A program made the position numbers and the translations under genes. Below, piece after piece: positions 20,004-31,865 of a stretch of DNA of 64,000 bases (positions are counted from its first letter, which is position 1; every line of letters begins with the position of its first letter). A model generated the notes under the pieces. The model was not told the origin of the DNA. It ran no database searches and worked only from the letters and a program-made list of their open reading frames with translations. The DNA is from Galeruca laticollis (lineage: Eukaryota > Arthropoda > Insecta > Coleoptera > Chrysomelidae): contig OY998175.1 of assembly GCA_963921935.1 (NCBI GenBank), forward strand, positions 292,524,246 through 292,588,245, read 5' to 3'.

Positions 20004-23000
20004 TAGTGCCATATTATCCAATAGGCTGACTAGGCTATAGCCTAGGGCGCCGTGGAAGAAATAGGCGACGACTGACCGGACTAACTACTAACGATAGTCA
20101 CAATTCGTGCATTTTTGCTGTATATGTATTTTTTTCGTGGAGATCTAATGTGTTGTAAGGCATCAATATTAAACAAAAATTTATTGACAACATTAGTGAA
20201 TAGAGACATCATTATTTCAGTCGGCCGGGTTTGAAAACTTGGATAGATTGAAAAGCACCGCTTGACATCAATATATTTTTATTATCAATGCGGTATTGTG
20301 GTAACTATAGACAAATCTCTTTTTGCTGATTTGCGGCAGTGACGGGATGTTGCCAGAGATAAATATGCTAATATGCAAAGTACCGCGACGTGCGCCTTGC
20401 ACTCGCCAAAACAACAAAAGGTGATAGGAAACGCAACATCAAAGTTTACAAAAAAAATTGATAAACTTTGGAAACATTTATTTTAAAAATTGAAGGTAGT
20501 CAGTTGAGTTAGTTCAGTCGCTGGCTGTAATCGAGTAATCGTCAATTAAAATAATATCTATCAGTTGCGGTATTTTTGTCTTGTTTATCATTTTATCGAA
20601 AACAAAGAGTGGAAGTGGAGGAAGTAGTGGAAAAGGAAGAAGGCTGAAAAAGGAAAGCAAGAAAAAATGGAGAAGTTATTGAAAAAAATACCAAAATTAA
20701 ATTCTTTTTTTTGTCAACCTGTTCGAGGTACGGAAGCCGATGCAGATAATGGACAAAAATCAACTCTCAGTAATGATGATATTATGGATAGAGGTAAGCA
20801 GATAATTGAATATCGCGGTGTAAGAATGTAATTTTTATTTTTGTATCCTCTAGAAACCGCTATAAATTCATGCAATTCTGATACTGATGAAGTTCAGGAG
20901 TGTGCATCAAGCAATCCTCAAGAAACGTCAGAATTATTTTCAAAAGTCGATTTCACAGACCCAGCCGGGTGGGCTATAACCGAAAGTTTCATAAATTACG
21001 TTGTAATGGACCCATCTGTAACTGTACAAGAAATTTCTAAAATGGATTTCCAAAAATCGAAATGAATTTATGATATTCTTAGTAGATTTGCTTAAAAAAA
21101 CATGTTTTTCAAAACTTTGCACAACGGGGAAACTGTACGTCGTCAATGGCTATTATATTCAGCACAGGAAATGTTTATTGTTTGTATTGTAAATTATTTA
21201 ACCGGACAAAAACGAATTATTTCATGACTGGATTCAACGACTGGAAAAATACCCATCGGATTTTTGAACATGAAAATTCTTCTGAACACTGTGAAAATGC
21301 TAAGGCGTATATTGCGCGATCAAATAGATACCGAAGTTCCTACCGAAGTTGCAGTTATAAAATGTTTGAGATCGCGTGGCTTAGCATTTAGGGGTTCTAG
21401 TGAAATGTTTGGAGCTATTGATAACAGCAACTACCTAGGTTAGTTAGAGCTTTTAGCGGAATTCGATCCGTTTCTGAAAACCCACATTGAAACAGAAGGC
21501 AATCCAGGAAAAGGAAATGTTTCTTATTTGTCATCAACTATTTGTGATGAATTTATAAAACTCATGGCGGTTGATCTAAGAGAACAATTTGCATCAGAAA
21601 TAAATAACACGAAATATTTTGCAATAATCATAGATTCTACACCCGATATATCCCATACTGACCAACTTACTGTTGTTCTCAGATATGTAATTGAAAATGG
21701 TTCAGTAGTAGAACGATTTATTACATTTGCTGCTAAGGTAGGGCACAAAGCTTCAAGTATGGAAACAGCAGTTTTGAAAGTTTTAGAACATATGTTATTA
21801 GACATACAGAACTGTAGAGGACAATCTGACGATAACGCTAGCAACATGTCTGGTGGATATTCTGGTTTGCAAGCTAGAATCAAGGAAAAGAACAAATTGG
21901 CAAAATTTATACCATGTGCTGCCCATTCACTGAATTTAGTAGGAACCTGCGCTGCAGAGTGTTCTCCTGTTGTAACAAATTTCTTCTTGTTTGTGGAAGA
22001 AATATACACTTTCTTTTCAGCATCAACCTATAGGTGGGAAATAATGAAAGAGTGTTTAACACGTAACAGAACTGTGAGTGGGTCAGAATTACATGTGCCT
22101 AATAAACTTTCAGCTACCAGATGGTCAGCTAGAGTCGATGCCTGCACCGCTGTTTATAACAGTTACGATGATTTTAAAGAAGCTTTGAATTTTATTGTGA
22201 ATGATACCTCGCAAGCGTCTAAAACAAAAGCTGAGGGGAAGGATATATTGCAAAAAATGTTAAGCTTGGAGAGTGGTATTATACTCTCTTTCTGGAGAGA
22301 TATTTTAATTAAATTCCACAAAACAAGCCAGTCTTTGCAAAAGTGAAGTATAGATATGGTGACAGCCGTTCAACTATATAAATCATTAATTCACATTGTT
22401 ACGGAAATGAGGACAACTTATAAAAACTACGAGTGAAGCGGTAAATTGTTAACAAAATGTAGGACCTATACGTTGGATTCGAAAAGGAAGAAAAAAAGTT
22501 AATGTTTGCCAGGAGAGAGTGATGTTGGAGAAACTACTTTTGATGGTAGGACAAATATGGAAGTAAATATGTTCTACGTGGTTGTAGACAATATAGTATC
22601 AGAACTCGAGAGGCGAAAAAATCCGTACGACGAAATAATGGATTTTTTGGTTTTCTTACAAACTTAGAAAACACTGAAGACAATATAATAAAAGAAAAGT
22701 GCAGACATCTTCAAGGAATTTATACTAGAGATTCGGATTGTAATTTTGAAAATGAATGTGTACAATTCAAATATTTTATTCAAACTCTGGATACACCTAA
22801 CTCTGAGAAAAAAACTATGTCATAGTTTCAAACACTCCGCGGCAGAAATTTAATTTGTACGTTTCCCAACATGGACATTATTTTAAGAATATATTTGTAT
22901 CTTCCAGTGACGAATTGTATAGGTGAAAGGTCCTTCTCCGTGTTAAAACGAGTAAAAAATTACTTAAGAAATTCTTTAACAGACGATAGAACTGCTGACA

Positions 23001-23246
23001 TCTCAATATTATGTATAGAATGTGAGGCACTAAAAGAAAGAAATTTTGACGATATCATACAAAAAATTTCAAGTATTAAGTGTCGTAAAATCCACCTTTA
23101 AATAATCGATTTGTACATTTTCACAAATACATATATATTTTGTGAAACTCGTTTTATTTTACTTGTATTTATATTTTTACTTTGCTAGTTTAGAGGCGCC
23201 AAACTGATGTCAGCCTAGGGCGCTCTAATGTCTTAATCCGGCCCTG
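20004..23246 (+). mobile_element. hAT transposon 1
   Basis: Flanked by the perfect 8-bp duplication GAAGGTGC (19996-20003, 23247-23254). The right end reads CAGGGCCGGATTA on the complement, a typical hAT terminus; the left end is a diverged match (TAGTGCCATATTA). The block AGCCTAGGGCGC is repeated near both ends in direct orientation. It encodes a decayed hAT transposase on the + strand. Confidence 0.9.
20667..23101 (+). pseudogene. hAT transposase (TTF/DUF4371/dimerisation type), broken
   Basis: The gene starts at ATG 20667 with a short exon to 20793 (donor GTAAGC) and resumes at 20854 in phase. It then passes several stops (21063, about 21230, 21440). The best part, 21528-22346, is a DUF4371-like core: FAIIIDSTPDISHTDQL, CRGQSDDNASNMSG and CAAHSLNLV contain the DDE-type Asp and the conserved CxxH. 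The end, 22871-23101, is the hAT dimerisation region (PVTNCIGERSFSVLKRVKNY). This resembles the ZMYM1-like transposases; it is non-functional. Confidence 0.88.
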
Positions 23247-23283
23247 GAAGGTGCCGGTCTCAAGATGCGTGGTCAGTTGAGGG

Positions 23284-23697
23284 CTAGTAGTTTTTGCCTA
23301 CTATCCGTGAGGATGTAATGATTATTACCTGTGGTGTTTCTTTTGCAGCGATGCAGATAGCAGTGAGCTCTGTTTGAGCAAGACTTGCATTGCAGCCCAA
23401 CGCCCATTTTATGTTTCGATTCTGGGGTCTAGAAAAAATTCCGCATTCAGGGCCTACATTGGTTTTAGACCCATCTGTGAAGATGTGGATTGCGCCTTCT
23501 TCCAATGGGTTTTGCGCGTTATTTTTAAAGATTACCTTGAAGGGCCTGTGAAAGGCATATCGCGGTGGAATCGAGTCCGTATTGGCCAGCAGCAGTGGGA
23601 CCTCTCTGAGAGCCTTATGCCACAAGTTACGTCTTAGTTTACCGGATCCTACATCAGATTGTATACCGGTAGAACGTAGACGTGTCATGGTCATCAA
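23284..23697 (-). pseudogene. Non-LTR RNase H domain (copy 1)
   Basis: The frame includes IHIFTDGSKT (first catalytic Asp), CGIFS, and SLAQTELTAI (catalytic Glu), the standard order in non-LTR RNase H domains. The last part is lost around the hAT insertion at 23246. Confidence 0.85.
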
Positions 23698-23959
23698 GAC
23701 AACCTCCTTGGTGTGTATGTCAAGGAGAGTGAGACCAAGGATCGCCTCCTTAGCCCTCGTTGGTGTGGTTTTCCTGCCTTTTGGTGTGTTGACGAATGCT
23801 GTTCTCTGGATTTGATCCAGTTTTCGGACGACTGTCAGCTGGTTTGATTAACTCCCCAGGCAATTGCGCCCCATAGGTCTAATGATGGCAGTGTAGATCC
23901 AGGCAGTGACCCTTGGCGACATTCCCCAGTTTCGGCCGATGGTTCATAAGAAATATATG

Positions 23960-24275
23960 CGTTTTTACTCTGTTTTATAGATGAGAGTTCCACGTTAACT
24001 TACTATCAAAGGAGACCCCAAAATATTTCCCCTCTGAAGAAAAGTTAAGTTTGGTATTTAATAGCTTTGGGGCTTGATGTTTTACAAGCTTCCTTTTTTC
24101 GTGAAAGGAACCATCTCCGTCTGTTTCGGATTTATTGACAGTGAATGGTCTTTCCACCATTTTTCTACGATATTGAGGGCATTTTGCATTAGATCGCAGA
24201 GTATCTCCTCGAATCTTCCTGTTAACAGAATCACTAGGTAATCTGCATAAGCAATTGTGTAGAAGTTCTTCGTCT
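23960..24275 (-). pseudogene. Non-LTR RT palm end and thumb (copy 1)
   Basis: Across two frames the minus strand reads FYTIAYADYLVILLTG, then ALNIVEKWW, and KYFGVSFDSKLTWNSHL. The last is the conserved YLGVxLDxKLxWxxH block. Motif C has Tyr in place of the second Asp. Confidence 0.78.
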
Positions 24276-24384
24276 TGAATATGAAAAGGAACTTCTAAAT
24301 AAGGATTTGTTTTTAGATGTTTGAATAATTTAGATCGATTTTATATTGGACAGTTGCAGGACAAATTAAATCAAATATTTCTTC
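24276..24384. other. Sequence between insertions, nothing recognised
   Basis: Short intron remnant between copy 1 and the + strand non-LTR; continues after that insertion at 25840. Confidence 0.5.
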
Positions 24385-24397
24385 AAGCAATTGTGGT

Positions 24398-25826
24398 AGC
24401 CGTTCTCAGATTACGCTAATGACGATGAGACGAGCAATTGGATGCACCTGGGGACTAACTCCGACAATGGTAAACTGGTTGTACACCAGAGTAATCAGAC
24501 CAATGATGGTGTATGTTGCGATCGCATGGTGGCCTAAAGTTCAGCAAAGCACAGCCGCCAAAACGCTTTCTAAAGTGCAGCGAGCTGCATGTCTGAGCAT
24601 TACAGGCGCCATGAAGGGCACCCCAACCGCAGCATTGGAAATACTGCTAAACATCCCACCATTAGATCTCTATATACAGGGGAGGCTAAAATGGCTGCAT
24701 ACAGAATGCAGTGCAATGGCAACTGGTGCAAGCACCATGCTATGAAACATACTAAAATACACGACAACATGAGGTGCGACATCATCGAAATGCCACCTAA
24801 CAGAATGCCAAAGGTTGTGGAAACTGAGATACCATATCGTGTCAACTTGAGTGGCAGATCCGAATGGGCCCAGGGAGAACCTCAACGCATGTTGAACAGT
24901 ATCACCTAGTACACCGACGGGTCAAAGACCCTAATGGGTACAGGAGCAGGCGTTTACGGCGTCAGACCTAGGCAAAGCAGAAGTGTTTGCCTTGGCGACC
25001 GTATTTCAAGCCGAAATAGCTGCACTAATCGAATGCGGCAGAACATGCATAGACAGAAAATATAACAAAAAGACCATCCATGTGAACACGGAAGGTCGGG
25101 CTGCCCTTTTGGCATTAGCAAGCCACAGCTATACGTCGAAGATAGTGTGGGACTGTCACAATACCTTGAAAACCTTGGCAAAAGACAATAGAGTAATTCT
25201 TACTTGGGTGTCAAGCCATACAGGGGTAGCCTTAAATGAGGGAGTTGATAAGTGTACCAAGAAAGGAGCTCATCTCACCCTCATGGGACCAGAACCAGCA
25301 TACGGCGTTTCATACAGCGCCGTACGAAAAACTGTTTCCAACTGGGTGTCGCTTAAACATCAAAAGCGCTGGAACAGAATCACGGGACATGCTCAGTCCA
25401 AAAGAATGCTGAAAGGACCATCCAGATCCTACGCAGCAAATGCTTTTAGACTGGGTAGGAAAGAACTGTGAAAAGTGGTAGGATCCATAACTGGCCACTG
25501 GATATTCAACGCACACCTAGTGAAAATGGGGATTGAAATAACAAATCCCATTTGCAGGATGTGTGGAGAAGTAGAAGGAACCGCAAAGCACGTGGTATTC
25601 GATTGCCCTGCCCTGTGCAGAAGGCGAGCCTCCTGTCTAGATATCTTCCTAGGCACAAATCAGGAGGGAATGCAGGAAAACATAGTCCGACGAATCTCAA
25701 TGTTCGCTAAGAATTTAGGATGGGACTCTGCTTAATACCTGTGAATGAGGGTGCACAATAAGCCAATCAATGGCTGAGCGGCAACAATTAGGGCACCTGA
25801 ACCCTAGCCCCCTCATGACTAAAAAA
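24398..25826 (+). mobile_element. RNase H-bearing non-LTR retrotransposon, 5'-truncated, with poly(A) and TSD
   Basis: The insert is bounded by the perfect 13-bp duplication AAGCAATTGTGGT (24385-24397 and 25827-25839) and ends in an A run. It encodes the RT C-terminus (24419-24745: LTPTMVNWLYTRVIRPMM, RAACLSITGAM), RNase H (YTDGSKT at about 24912; 24983-25471 with FQAEIAALIECG and WVSSHTGV) and a tail (25475-25735, ITGHWIFNAHLVKMG and CRMCGEVEGTAKHVVFDC). It belongs to the same broad clade as copies 1 and 2 but is in the opposite orientation. Frameshifts near 24750, 24960 and 25470. Confidence 0.88.
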
Positions 25827-25839
25827 AAGCAATTGTGGT

Positions 25840-26095
25840 GGGAGTGGAGTATGATTACTCTGAAAATGTTCATTTTAAATTATTATGAAATTCCAAATTT
25901 TAGTTTGAGGAATATCTTTATTAATGGAATGTATAAATGATACCCAGCTATCTTAATTAGCTTTTTACAAGTTAATTTGACAATTGCTACACTTCTTTTG
26001 TAATTAATAAAATTTTGGAAATTAGAGATTATTTTATATTCAAGAACTTTCCTTTTTTCTATTGTTATGAATTACTTAAATGAAATCAATATGCA
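25840..26095. other. Intron remnant, nothing recognised
   Basis: AT-rich sequence following the target duplication; continuous with 24276-24384 before the insertion. Confidence 0.5.
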
Positions 26096-26213
26096 GATCT
26101 TAGAATAGCCACCGCGCAGACGTGACTTAAATCCAATGGCGTCGTACGTTAGCATGGGTCTGATGATGGTACTACGGCCGATGGTTCTGCGACAGTGTTC
26201 TTAAGAAATATAT

Positions 26214-26690
26214 TGTTACGAAATAGCATACTAGTGAAGTCCCTGAATCCGACTCTGCTTAAACCATGTATGAAAGTTAAAATTTTGGCGAATGCGCAGG
26301 ATTTCTTAGAACCGTTTACAATTTTTCGTGACTATCTTATCTAGACATTGTTTTTGTGGCCAGTCTTATCTAGTGAATTCCGGGGAGCCGAGTGTTTTTG
26401 TGTAAGCCGCAATCTAGAATTATCTAGTAAAAAAGGCACTAATATATAAAGGACCGACCAGCGCGAGAAGTCAGTTTATAAAGTGATCTCGTAGTATAAA
26501 CAGCGAACAAGTAAATAGTCTAAGTAGTGAAGTTTTGATATAAATTAATGTAAGTGAATATAATGTGTTTATAATATAAATTAGTGAATAGTGTAGTGAA
26601 TAAATAAATCAAGTTAGTAGACATAACGTGTGTGTATAAATTTATTCCACCCGTAATTAAAACATTTAAATAAATAAGAAAAACATTACA
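26214..26690. repeat. Solo LTR, Ty3/gypsy-like
   Basis: A 477-bp unit beginning TGTTACGAAA and ending ACATTACA, flanked by the 4-bp duplication ATAT (26210-26213, 26691-26694). The interruption of the non-LTR sequence is confirmed by copy 1, which reads across the site (AAGAAATATATGCG at 23948). A TATA-like box is at 26442-26449. TG...CA ends and a 4-bp duplication fit gypsy-type LTRs left by LTR-LTR recombination. No internal retroviral sequence remains. Confidence 0.85.
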
Positions 26691-26936
26691 ATATGCTTTT
26701 TTTACTGTGTTTTCTAGGTGAGAGTTCCACGTTAACTTACTGTCGAATGTCCTAAATATTTCAACTCTTAAGAAAAGTTTGTTTGGTATTTAGGAGCTTT
26801 GGGGCTTGATGTTTTACAGGCTACCGTTTTTCGTGAAAAGAACCATCTCCATCCTTTTCAGATTTATTGACAATGAATAGTCTTTGCACCATTGTTCTAT
26901 GATATTGAAGGCCTCTTGCATTAGAGCGCAGAGTGT

Positions 26937-27131
26937 CTACTCGAATCTTCCTGTTAGCAGAATCGCTAGATCATCTGAATAAGCTATTGTGTAGAAGCTG
27001 CCATCGTTGAGACGACTGACCTTGTTCCACAGTAGTGGCGAGAGTTCCCCTCCCTGTGGACAACCTTTTACAACCAAGCATCTGATAGTTACATAGTCTA
27101 CGCTGATTTGTATTGCTCTTTTTGAGAGCAT
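26937..27131 (-). pseudogene. Non-LTR RT palm (copy 2)
   Basis: Contains the motif B region KGCPQGGELSPLLWN and motif C IAYSDDLAILLTG, so the catalytic aspartates of motif C are retained here, unlike in copy 1. Motif A lies just upstream in another frame at about 27190-27235. Confidence 0.85.
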
Positions 27132-27582
27132 GTTATATATCCAATCATTTATGGTTTGGGGGATATTCTTGTTGGCAAGTACATTTGTTATTTTAGGAAA
27201 AGTGGTTTTATCAAACGCACCTTCTATGTCTATGAATACGGCATCAATGTGAGGCTAATGGGTTGATTTGCTTTTGGAATGGTATGGTCCCTTCCTCCTG
27301 GTTTTGGTATGAACACAACTTTAACTTCTCTCCAGCCTTTTGGAATATACCTCAGTGCCAATGAGGATCTGAGGATTCCCACCAGGTGCGGCATTAAAGC
27401 ATCCAGGCCCCACTAAAGTAGAGCTGGAAAAATGCCGTCCGTTCCTGAAGATTTAAAGGGGGAGGAGCTAGAGATGGCCCACCTCAGTCTGTCCGCGTCG
27501 ACAATATGTCGTGATATACGCCAGTCCCAGATTGCCGTGTTTATGGTTCTGGAGTTAGGGAAGTGAGTTGACATTAATATAG

Positions 27583-29608
27583 AGCAAGAGCCCGTGAGGG
27601 CCAGACCTTCGGATTTTTATAAAAGCTGAAAGTTTTTCTATGTATGTCCCCAATACAGGTAAGAATGATCCCCACTCATAAAACCTGGGTAGTGGTGGCT
27701 TTGGCAGGTAACAGGTAGCAAAGGTGTATAAAATTCCACCTCAAATTTATCAATTTTTTTATATTTCACTCGTAATAATATTAAAACTCGCGTTGTTCAT
27801 TGCTAGACACTTAGTATAGTTACAACCCCCTGCCGGACATCCCTAAACTATTATAATTTGTAATTATACTTACGTTATATTATAAAAGCTAAATTTTATA
27901 TATATTTTTTGGACAACTATTAAATAATGTTTCCTTAGTAGCCAGACAGTTTCGAGGGTTCTATCGTCCTGCCAGATGTATGAAATGTGTAAAATAGTTG
28001 TGAGTGAGAGGAGCATATGCAGCAACGGGTGCGAGTGAAATAGAGCGTGCAGTCTATTGCGATCTTTTACTTCATTAATGATTGTACTGATTTCATTAAA
28101 AACTATTTGGTGATATTCTCTCGGTGATAATGCCACTTCGTTTTGCTACGCGTTGCTTTTAATGAAGATACTGTATTATTAAAATCAACGCGGCATTCTG
28201 TATGATAGTAAATTTCTGGCATAGAAAAATTATCCAATTTATTTAGAAAATCTTTATACCCTTCATAATTTTCTATTTTGGGTTTAATACTAGCTTTAAA
28301 TTGATGGACATCAGCTGCATGAAGCGGAAGCATTCGCGATCTCACTTTTTTTCTTTTTTCTTTCACAAAATATACAAACAACCTCGTTATGATTATTACC
28401 AGCAATATTATCAGTCGAAGTATTTACGTCCTGAGTTACAATATAATTATCACTAACATCCGGTTCAAAAACATCAGAAGAGTTGAAGATTGTAGACCTG
28501 TAGATTCAGTTGTTGGAGTTGGCTGAGGTCTTGTGGAAGATTCTGTAGGTACAGGCTGTAAATAAGATTCATCTTGAGATGTTGACGGTTGTGCTTCTAT
28601 TGATGAAGACTCTGAATCAGGTGGTTCTGAACTCAAATCTGGAATCGACGATAAAGTTGGAAGTGATTTGTCTGTAACTACACAACTTGCTTGTTTTTTT
28701 TTCTTTTTTTTTCGGTACTTAAAGTTTCAGTGCTGAAGTATTTTTTCACTAGACCTGTAAATGCTTTATAACATGATCTGTGATAACCACTCTCTGTATA
28801 TTCACTAGGTAAAATAATGTCTTTGTATTCAAGTTTGTGTATTTTTCTTAATTTTAGAATGTACTGACATTTTTTTAACGTCTCCTCGGAAAATATTATT
28901 AGATCTTCACCACTATTTTTACAAACAAAGCAAACTATTTTTACTTCTTCTTCACTCATGATAACTTTTTATTACAACTAGATCACATTTATTTTATAAA
29001 TTACACTGAAAAATAATACAACGTTTAATATACGTTTGATGTACGTTTACTATGAACATAACCGCGCATTACATAATACACAACGAGCAGCTGATGCGCA
29101 GTAAAAGATCGCAATAGACTGCACGCTCTATTTCACTCGCATCCGTTGCTGCATATGCTCCTCTCACTCACAACTCACAACTATTTTACACATTTCATAC
29201 GTCTGGCAGAACGATAGAACCCTCGAAACTGTCTGGCTACTAAGGAAACATTATTTAATAGTTGTCCAAAAAATATAAATAAAATTTAGCTTTTATAATA
29301 TAACGTAAGTATAATTACAAATTATAATAGTTTAGGGGTGTCCGGCAGGGGGTTGTAACTATACTAAGTGTCTGGCAATGAACAACGCGAGTTTTAATAT
29401 TATTACGAGTAAAATATAAAAAAATTGAGTTTTATAAATTGATAAATTTGAGGTGGAATTTTATACACCTTTGCTACCTGTTACCTGCCAAAGCCACCAC
29501 TACCCAGGTTTCATGGGCGGGGATAATTCTTACCTGTATTGGGGACATACATAGAAAAACTTTCAGCTTTTATAAAAATCCGAAGGTATGGCTCTCACGG
29601 GCTCTTGG
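27583..29608. mobile_element. Element with ~500-bp terminal inverted repeats
   Basis: Arms 27583-28071 and 29100-29608 are inverted copies that are nearly identical by eye, including the outermost CAAGAGCCCGTGAG. The central 1 kb holds a minus-strand gene relic (28959-28103) with two cysteine/histidine fingers. It inserted in the linker-RT boundary of non-LTR copy 2; imperfect TATTARTG-like sequence on both sides may be a decayed 8-9 bp duplication. Long arms suggest a Mutator-like or foldback element; no DDE transposase was recognised, so the family is open. Confidence 0.8.
28103..28959 (-). pseudogene. Unknown protein with two CxxC...HxxxC fingers, in the long-inverted-repeat element
   Basis: Starting at ATG 28959 the minus strand encodes MSEEEVKIVCFVCKNSGED, then YHRSCYKAF: a C-x2-C followed after about 40 residues by H-x3-C. 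After a Ser/Pro/Thr-rich spacer (28636-28436) a second unit follows (CIFCE near 28380, then YYHTECRVDF). Between the units the frame shifts at T-runs near 28700 and again near 28430 and 28110. The two units look like a repeat of the same finger. I do not recognise a named family; it may be the N-terminal part of a longer transposon protein whose catalytic part is missing. Confidence 0.6.
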
Positions 29609-29785
29609 ACTAATAGTTGAAGGCCTTCCTTCAGATTGGCAGATTTTGTGCCATCCTCTCTGGTTAGTATACCGATATGACGGAGGGGGTCTTTTGAGAG
29701 GGCTTTTTGGAGTCTAGCTGCTTGACGGAGCAAGGCAAGATGCAGTGTAATGTCTTTCTGTGCCTCTGAAAGGACATTACTTTCT

Positions 29786-30451
29786 TACGTTTCATCAGCG
29801 ATTGTTTTTTTTATATATAGTAAATATATTTAAGAACTTTTGGGTACCAGTGTACCCACAATAAATTTTTGTAAATATATATGCTATATTGTTTTATGAC
29901 AAAAATTATTTGAATTCATTTAAGTACGTTTCAAGCAGAAATGAATTTTTCTCTTGCTGAAAAAAAAGTTAGTACTTACAGGGTATTGCCCAATAACAGT
30001 TCGTATGCTGCATGGAATAAAAAAGAGTGAAATATGTCCCATTTAAAAATACATATATTGTTCGTACATCTCGTTCGTACATCTCAAAAATTGTACATGT
30101 GGCATTCCATACTTGTTGTGCGCACTGAATAGTGAAGTAACCCATCGGATCATTTAACGGTAGCCATTACTGTGTTTTCCTACCGTTTTAGATTATACAA
30201 GAAAAAGTAAAAATGCTAGTTTCCGTTTATGTTATATCATAATATATCACAGAGTTAGATTAACATTGATGATGGCCCTGGAAAAACGGAACGTGGCATT
30301 GAAAATTCCTTGTATAATCTGAAATGTGCAATAGATAATATGAATTATCACAAACCTATATGCTCTAAAATATGATTTTCTATAATTTCTGATATAGCAA
30401 TGTTATCGGTTCCTCCTTGAGACACTCTACACATTTCTTGCAACATTTCAG
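29786..30451. other. End of dynein intron 3
   Basis: No coding sequence. A 12-bp inverted pair AGATTATACAAG / CTTGTATAATCT (30190-30201 and 30309-30320) extends imperfectly to about 15 bp and could mark a ~135-bp miniature element or a simple hairpin. The intron ends in the acceptor CAACATTTCAG. Confidence 0.5.
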
Positions 30452-31530
30452 GTACTCTCTTATGCGGATCTTGGATATGCTTTGAAAACTTTACTGAGTT
30501 ACACCTCAGCGTAATGTCTGGACTTACGGAATGCCTTTTCAATATCGAAAATGCCAGAAAAGAAAACCTGGAATATTGTCTATTTGGGAGTACAAAAATT
30601 AACTTCAAACTTACAAGTTTTATAAACTTTTGTACAACAAACCACTCTTACAACAAATTACCCGAAACTATGAGAAAATATATCAGAGCTATAAGTTTGC
30701 TACAACCGGATTACGAAAAAGTTGCTGAAATTATGTTGTGTAGTATAGGATTCAAAAATGCTGTAGATCTGTCCAATAAAATATGTTACATCTTTAAAAC
30801 AATACAAGATTTGTTATCGACAAAACAAAAATGTTATTTTGGATTGAGTAAACTGATGAAGGTTTTGAATGAAATCGAAACTACTAGATCTGAAAATACA
30901 GATGAAAATGATGGAATGGTAGCAGCTTTAGTTAACGTATTGGAAAAAGAAATAGATAAAAATAATCTTAAAGAATTTCAAACTACTTTACACAACGTTT
31001 TCCCAAGTTATACTATAAATTATGAAAAAAATATTTCAAGCAAAGAAATTGTGAGAATATGCGAACAGGATAATCTAGAATCTTCTGGGGAATTTTGTTC
31101 AGTAGTTTTAAACGTTAATCAATCTATTTCAGATGATAAATACACCATACTAATAGGAAAAACATGTACTTCCAAAACCACAATATTAACAGTTTGCCGA
31201 AAACTATCAGAAGTTATTAGACAACAGAAAATTCATCTCCATTTTATTGTACCAAATTGTTACGACTACCGATCTCTTCATGGGTACCTACACAGTCCTC
31301 AAGAGTGGATTGACGGGCTAGTGACGTCGATTTTAAGAGAAAATATCGATGAAAATCCCCACAAGCAAAATTGGATAATATTCGACGGAGATATCAATGA
31401 AAATTGGATACAAATCATTAAATTTAAGGATAGAAAAGTATGTTTGGAATCTGGTGAAATTATGGAGTTGGGAAATTCGAATAAAGTTGTTTTCGAAACT
31501 GATAATCTGCAAAATTGTTCTCCGTCAGTG
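30452..31530 (+). CDS. Dynein heavy chain, exon d (AAA1 end and AAA2)
   Basis: Phase 1 in, phase 0 out (donor TCAGTG/GTAAGT). It resumes AAA1 with GTLLCGSWICFENFTEL. Active dyneins have CFDEFNRI here; both acidic residues of Walker B are changed (30478-30492: Cys-Phe-Glu-Asn-Phe). The sensor-like TTN and LLQPDY are kept. AAA2 follows: its P-loop region reads GKTCTSKTT (31156-31182), lacking the glycine before the lysine, while Walker B WIIFDGDI and the ESGE/SPSVVS ending are recognisable. 359 codons, no stops. Together with exon c this shows an AAA1 that should not hydrolyse ATP. Confidence 0.93.
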
Positions 31531-31667
31531 GTAAGTAGAATAAATGATTGTATTTTTAGTTTATGATTCTAGAATAACTGATTTGAGCAAAAATCTACTG
31601 AAAATCACTGATCGTATGAGGTTGTATACAGATTTTTGCGGTAAAATAGTTGTACAAGCGTATGCAA

Positions 31668-31780
31668 GGAAGTGGCGTAGTGGATAGAGCCTGAACTCTG
31701 GATCGAGAGATTTATACCTACGGCGGAAATTTTATTTAAATACTATTTTCCTAGGTATGTAAAGGTATGTAAATTCCCAC
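31668..31780 (+). repeat. tRNA-derived SINE fragment
   Basis: TGGCGTAGTGG at 31673 is a good RNA polymerase III A box in a tRNA-like D-arm context (followed by ATAGAGC). The downstream anticodon-like region (CTCTGGATCGAGAG) is present; the B box is degenerate. Borders unclear. Confidence 0.5.
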
Positions 31781-31865
31781 TCTCTTTCTGAGTGGCGCCT
31801 GAAAACAGTAATAAACCCTACTCAGAACACATCAGGCTAAATAATCTCAGTACCTAACCTAAATT

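Larger units (their letters stand above)
19620..24275 (-). mobile_element. RNase H-bearing non-LTR retrotransposon, copy 1, split by a hAT
   Basis: Minus-strand pieces: RT end and thumb (24275-23975), RNase H (23697-23284) and the C-terminal zinc-knuckle-like tail (19965-19663). A hAT transposon at 20004-23246, flanked by the 8-bp duplication GAAGGTGC, separates RNase H from the tail; across the join the protein reads on in the typical way. Catalytic RT motif C is YADY, a damaged YADD. The copy is truncated just upstream of motif C. The same family recurs as copy 2 at 26100-29785. RNase H after RT places it with R1/I/Loa/Jockey-related clades; I cannot decide which. Confidence 0.8.
26100..29785 (-). 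mobile_element. RNase H-bearing non-LTR retrotransposon, copy 2, with two nested insertions
   Basis: The minus strand reads, from 29785 down: linker before RT (LRQAARLQKALSKDPLRH), interrupted at 29608-27583 by a long-inverted-repeat element, then RT fingers (KSSGTDGIFPALL, VVFIPKPGGR), motif A (FIDIEGAFDK), GCPQGGELSPLLWN and motif C as YSDD (26937-27131), then the thumb, interrupted by a solo LTR at 26214-26690. It matches copy 1 over the shared part (for example GAGAGTTCCACGTTAACTTA at 23979 and 26719). Both ends are truncated. Confidence 0.82.
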
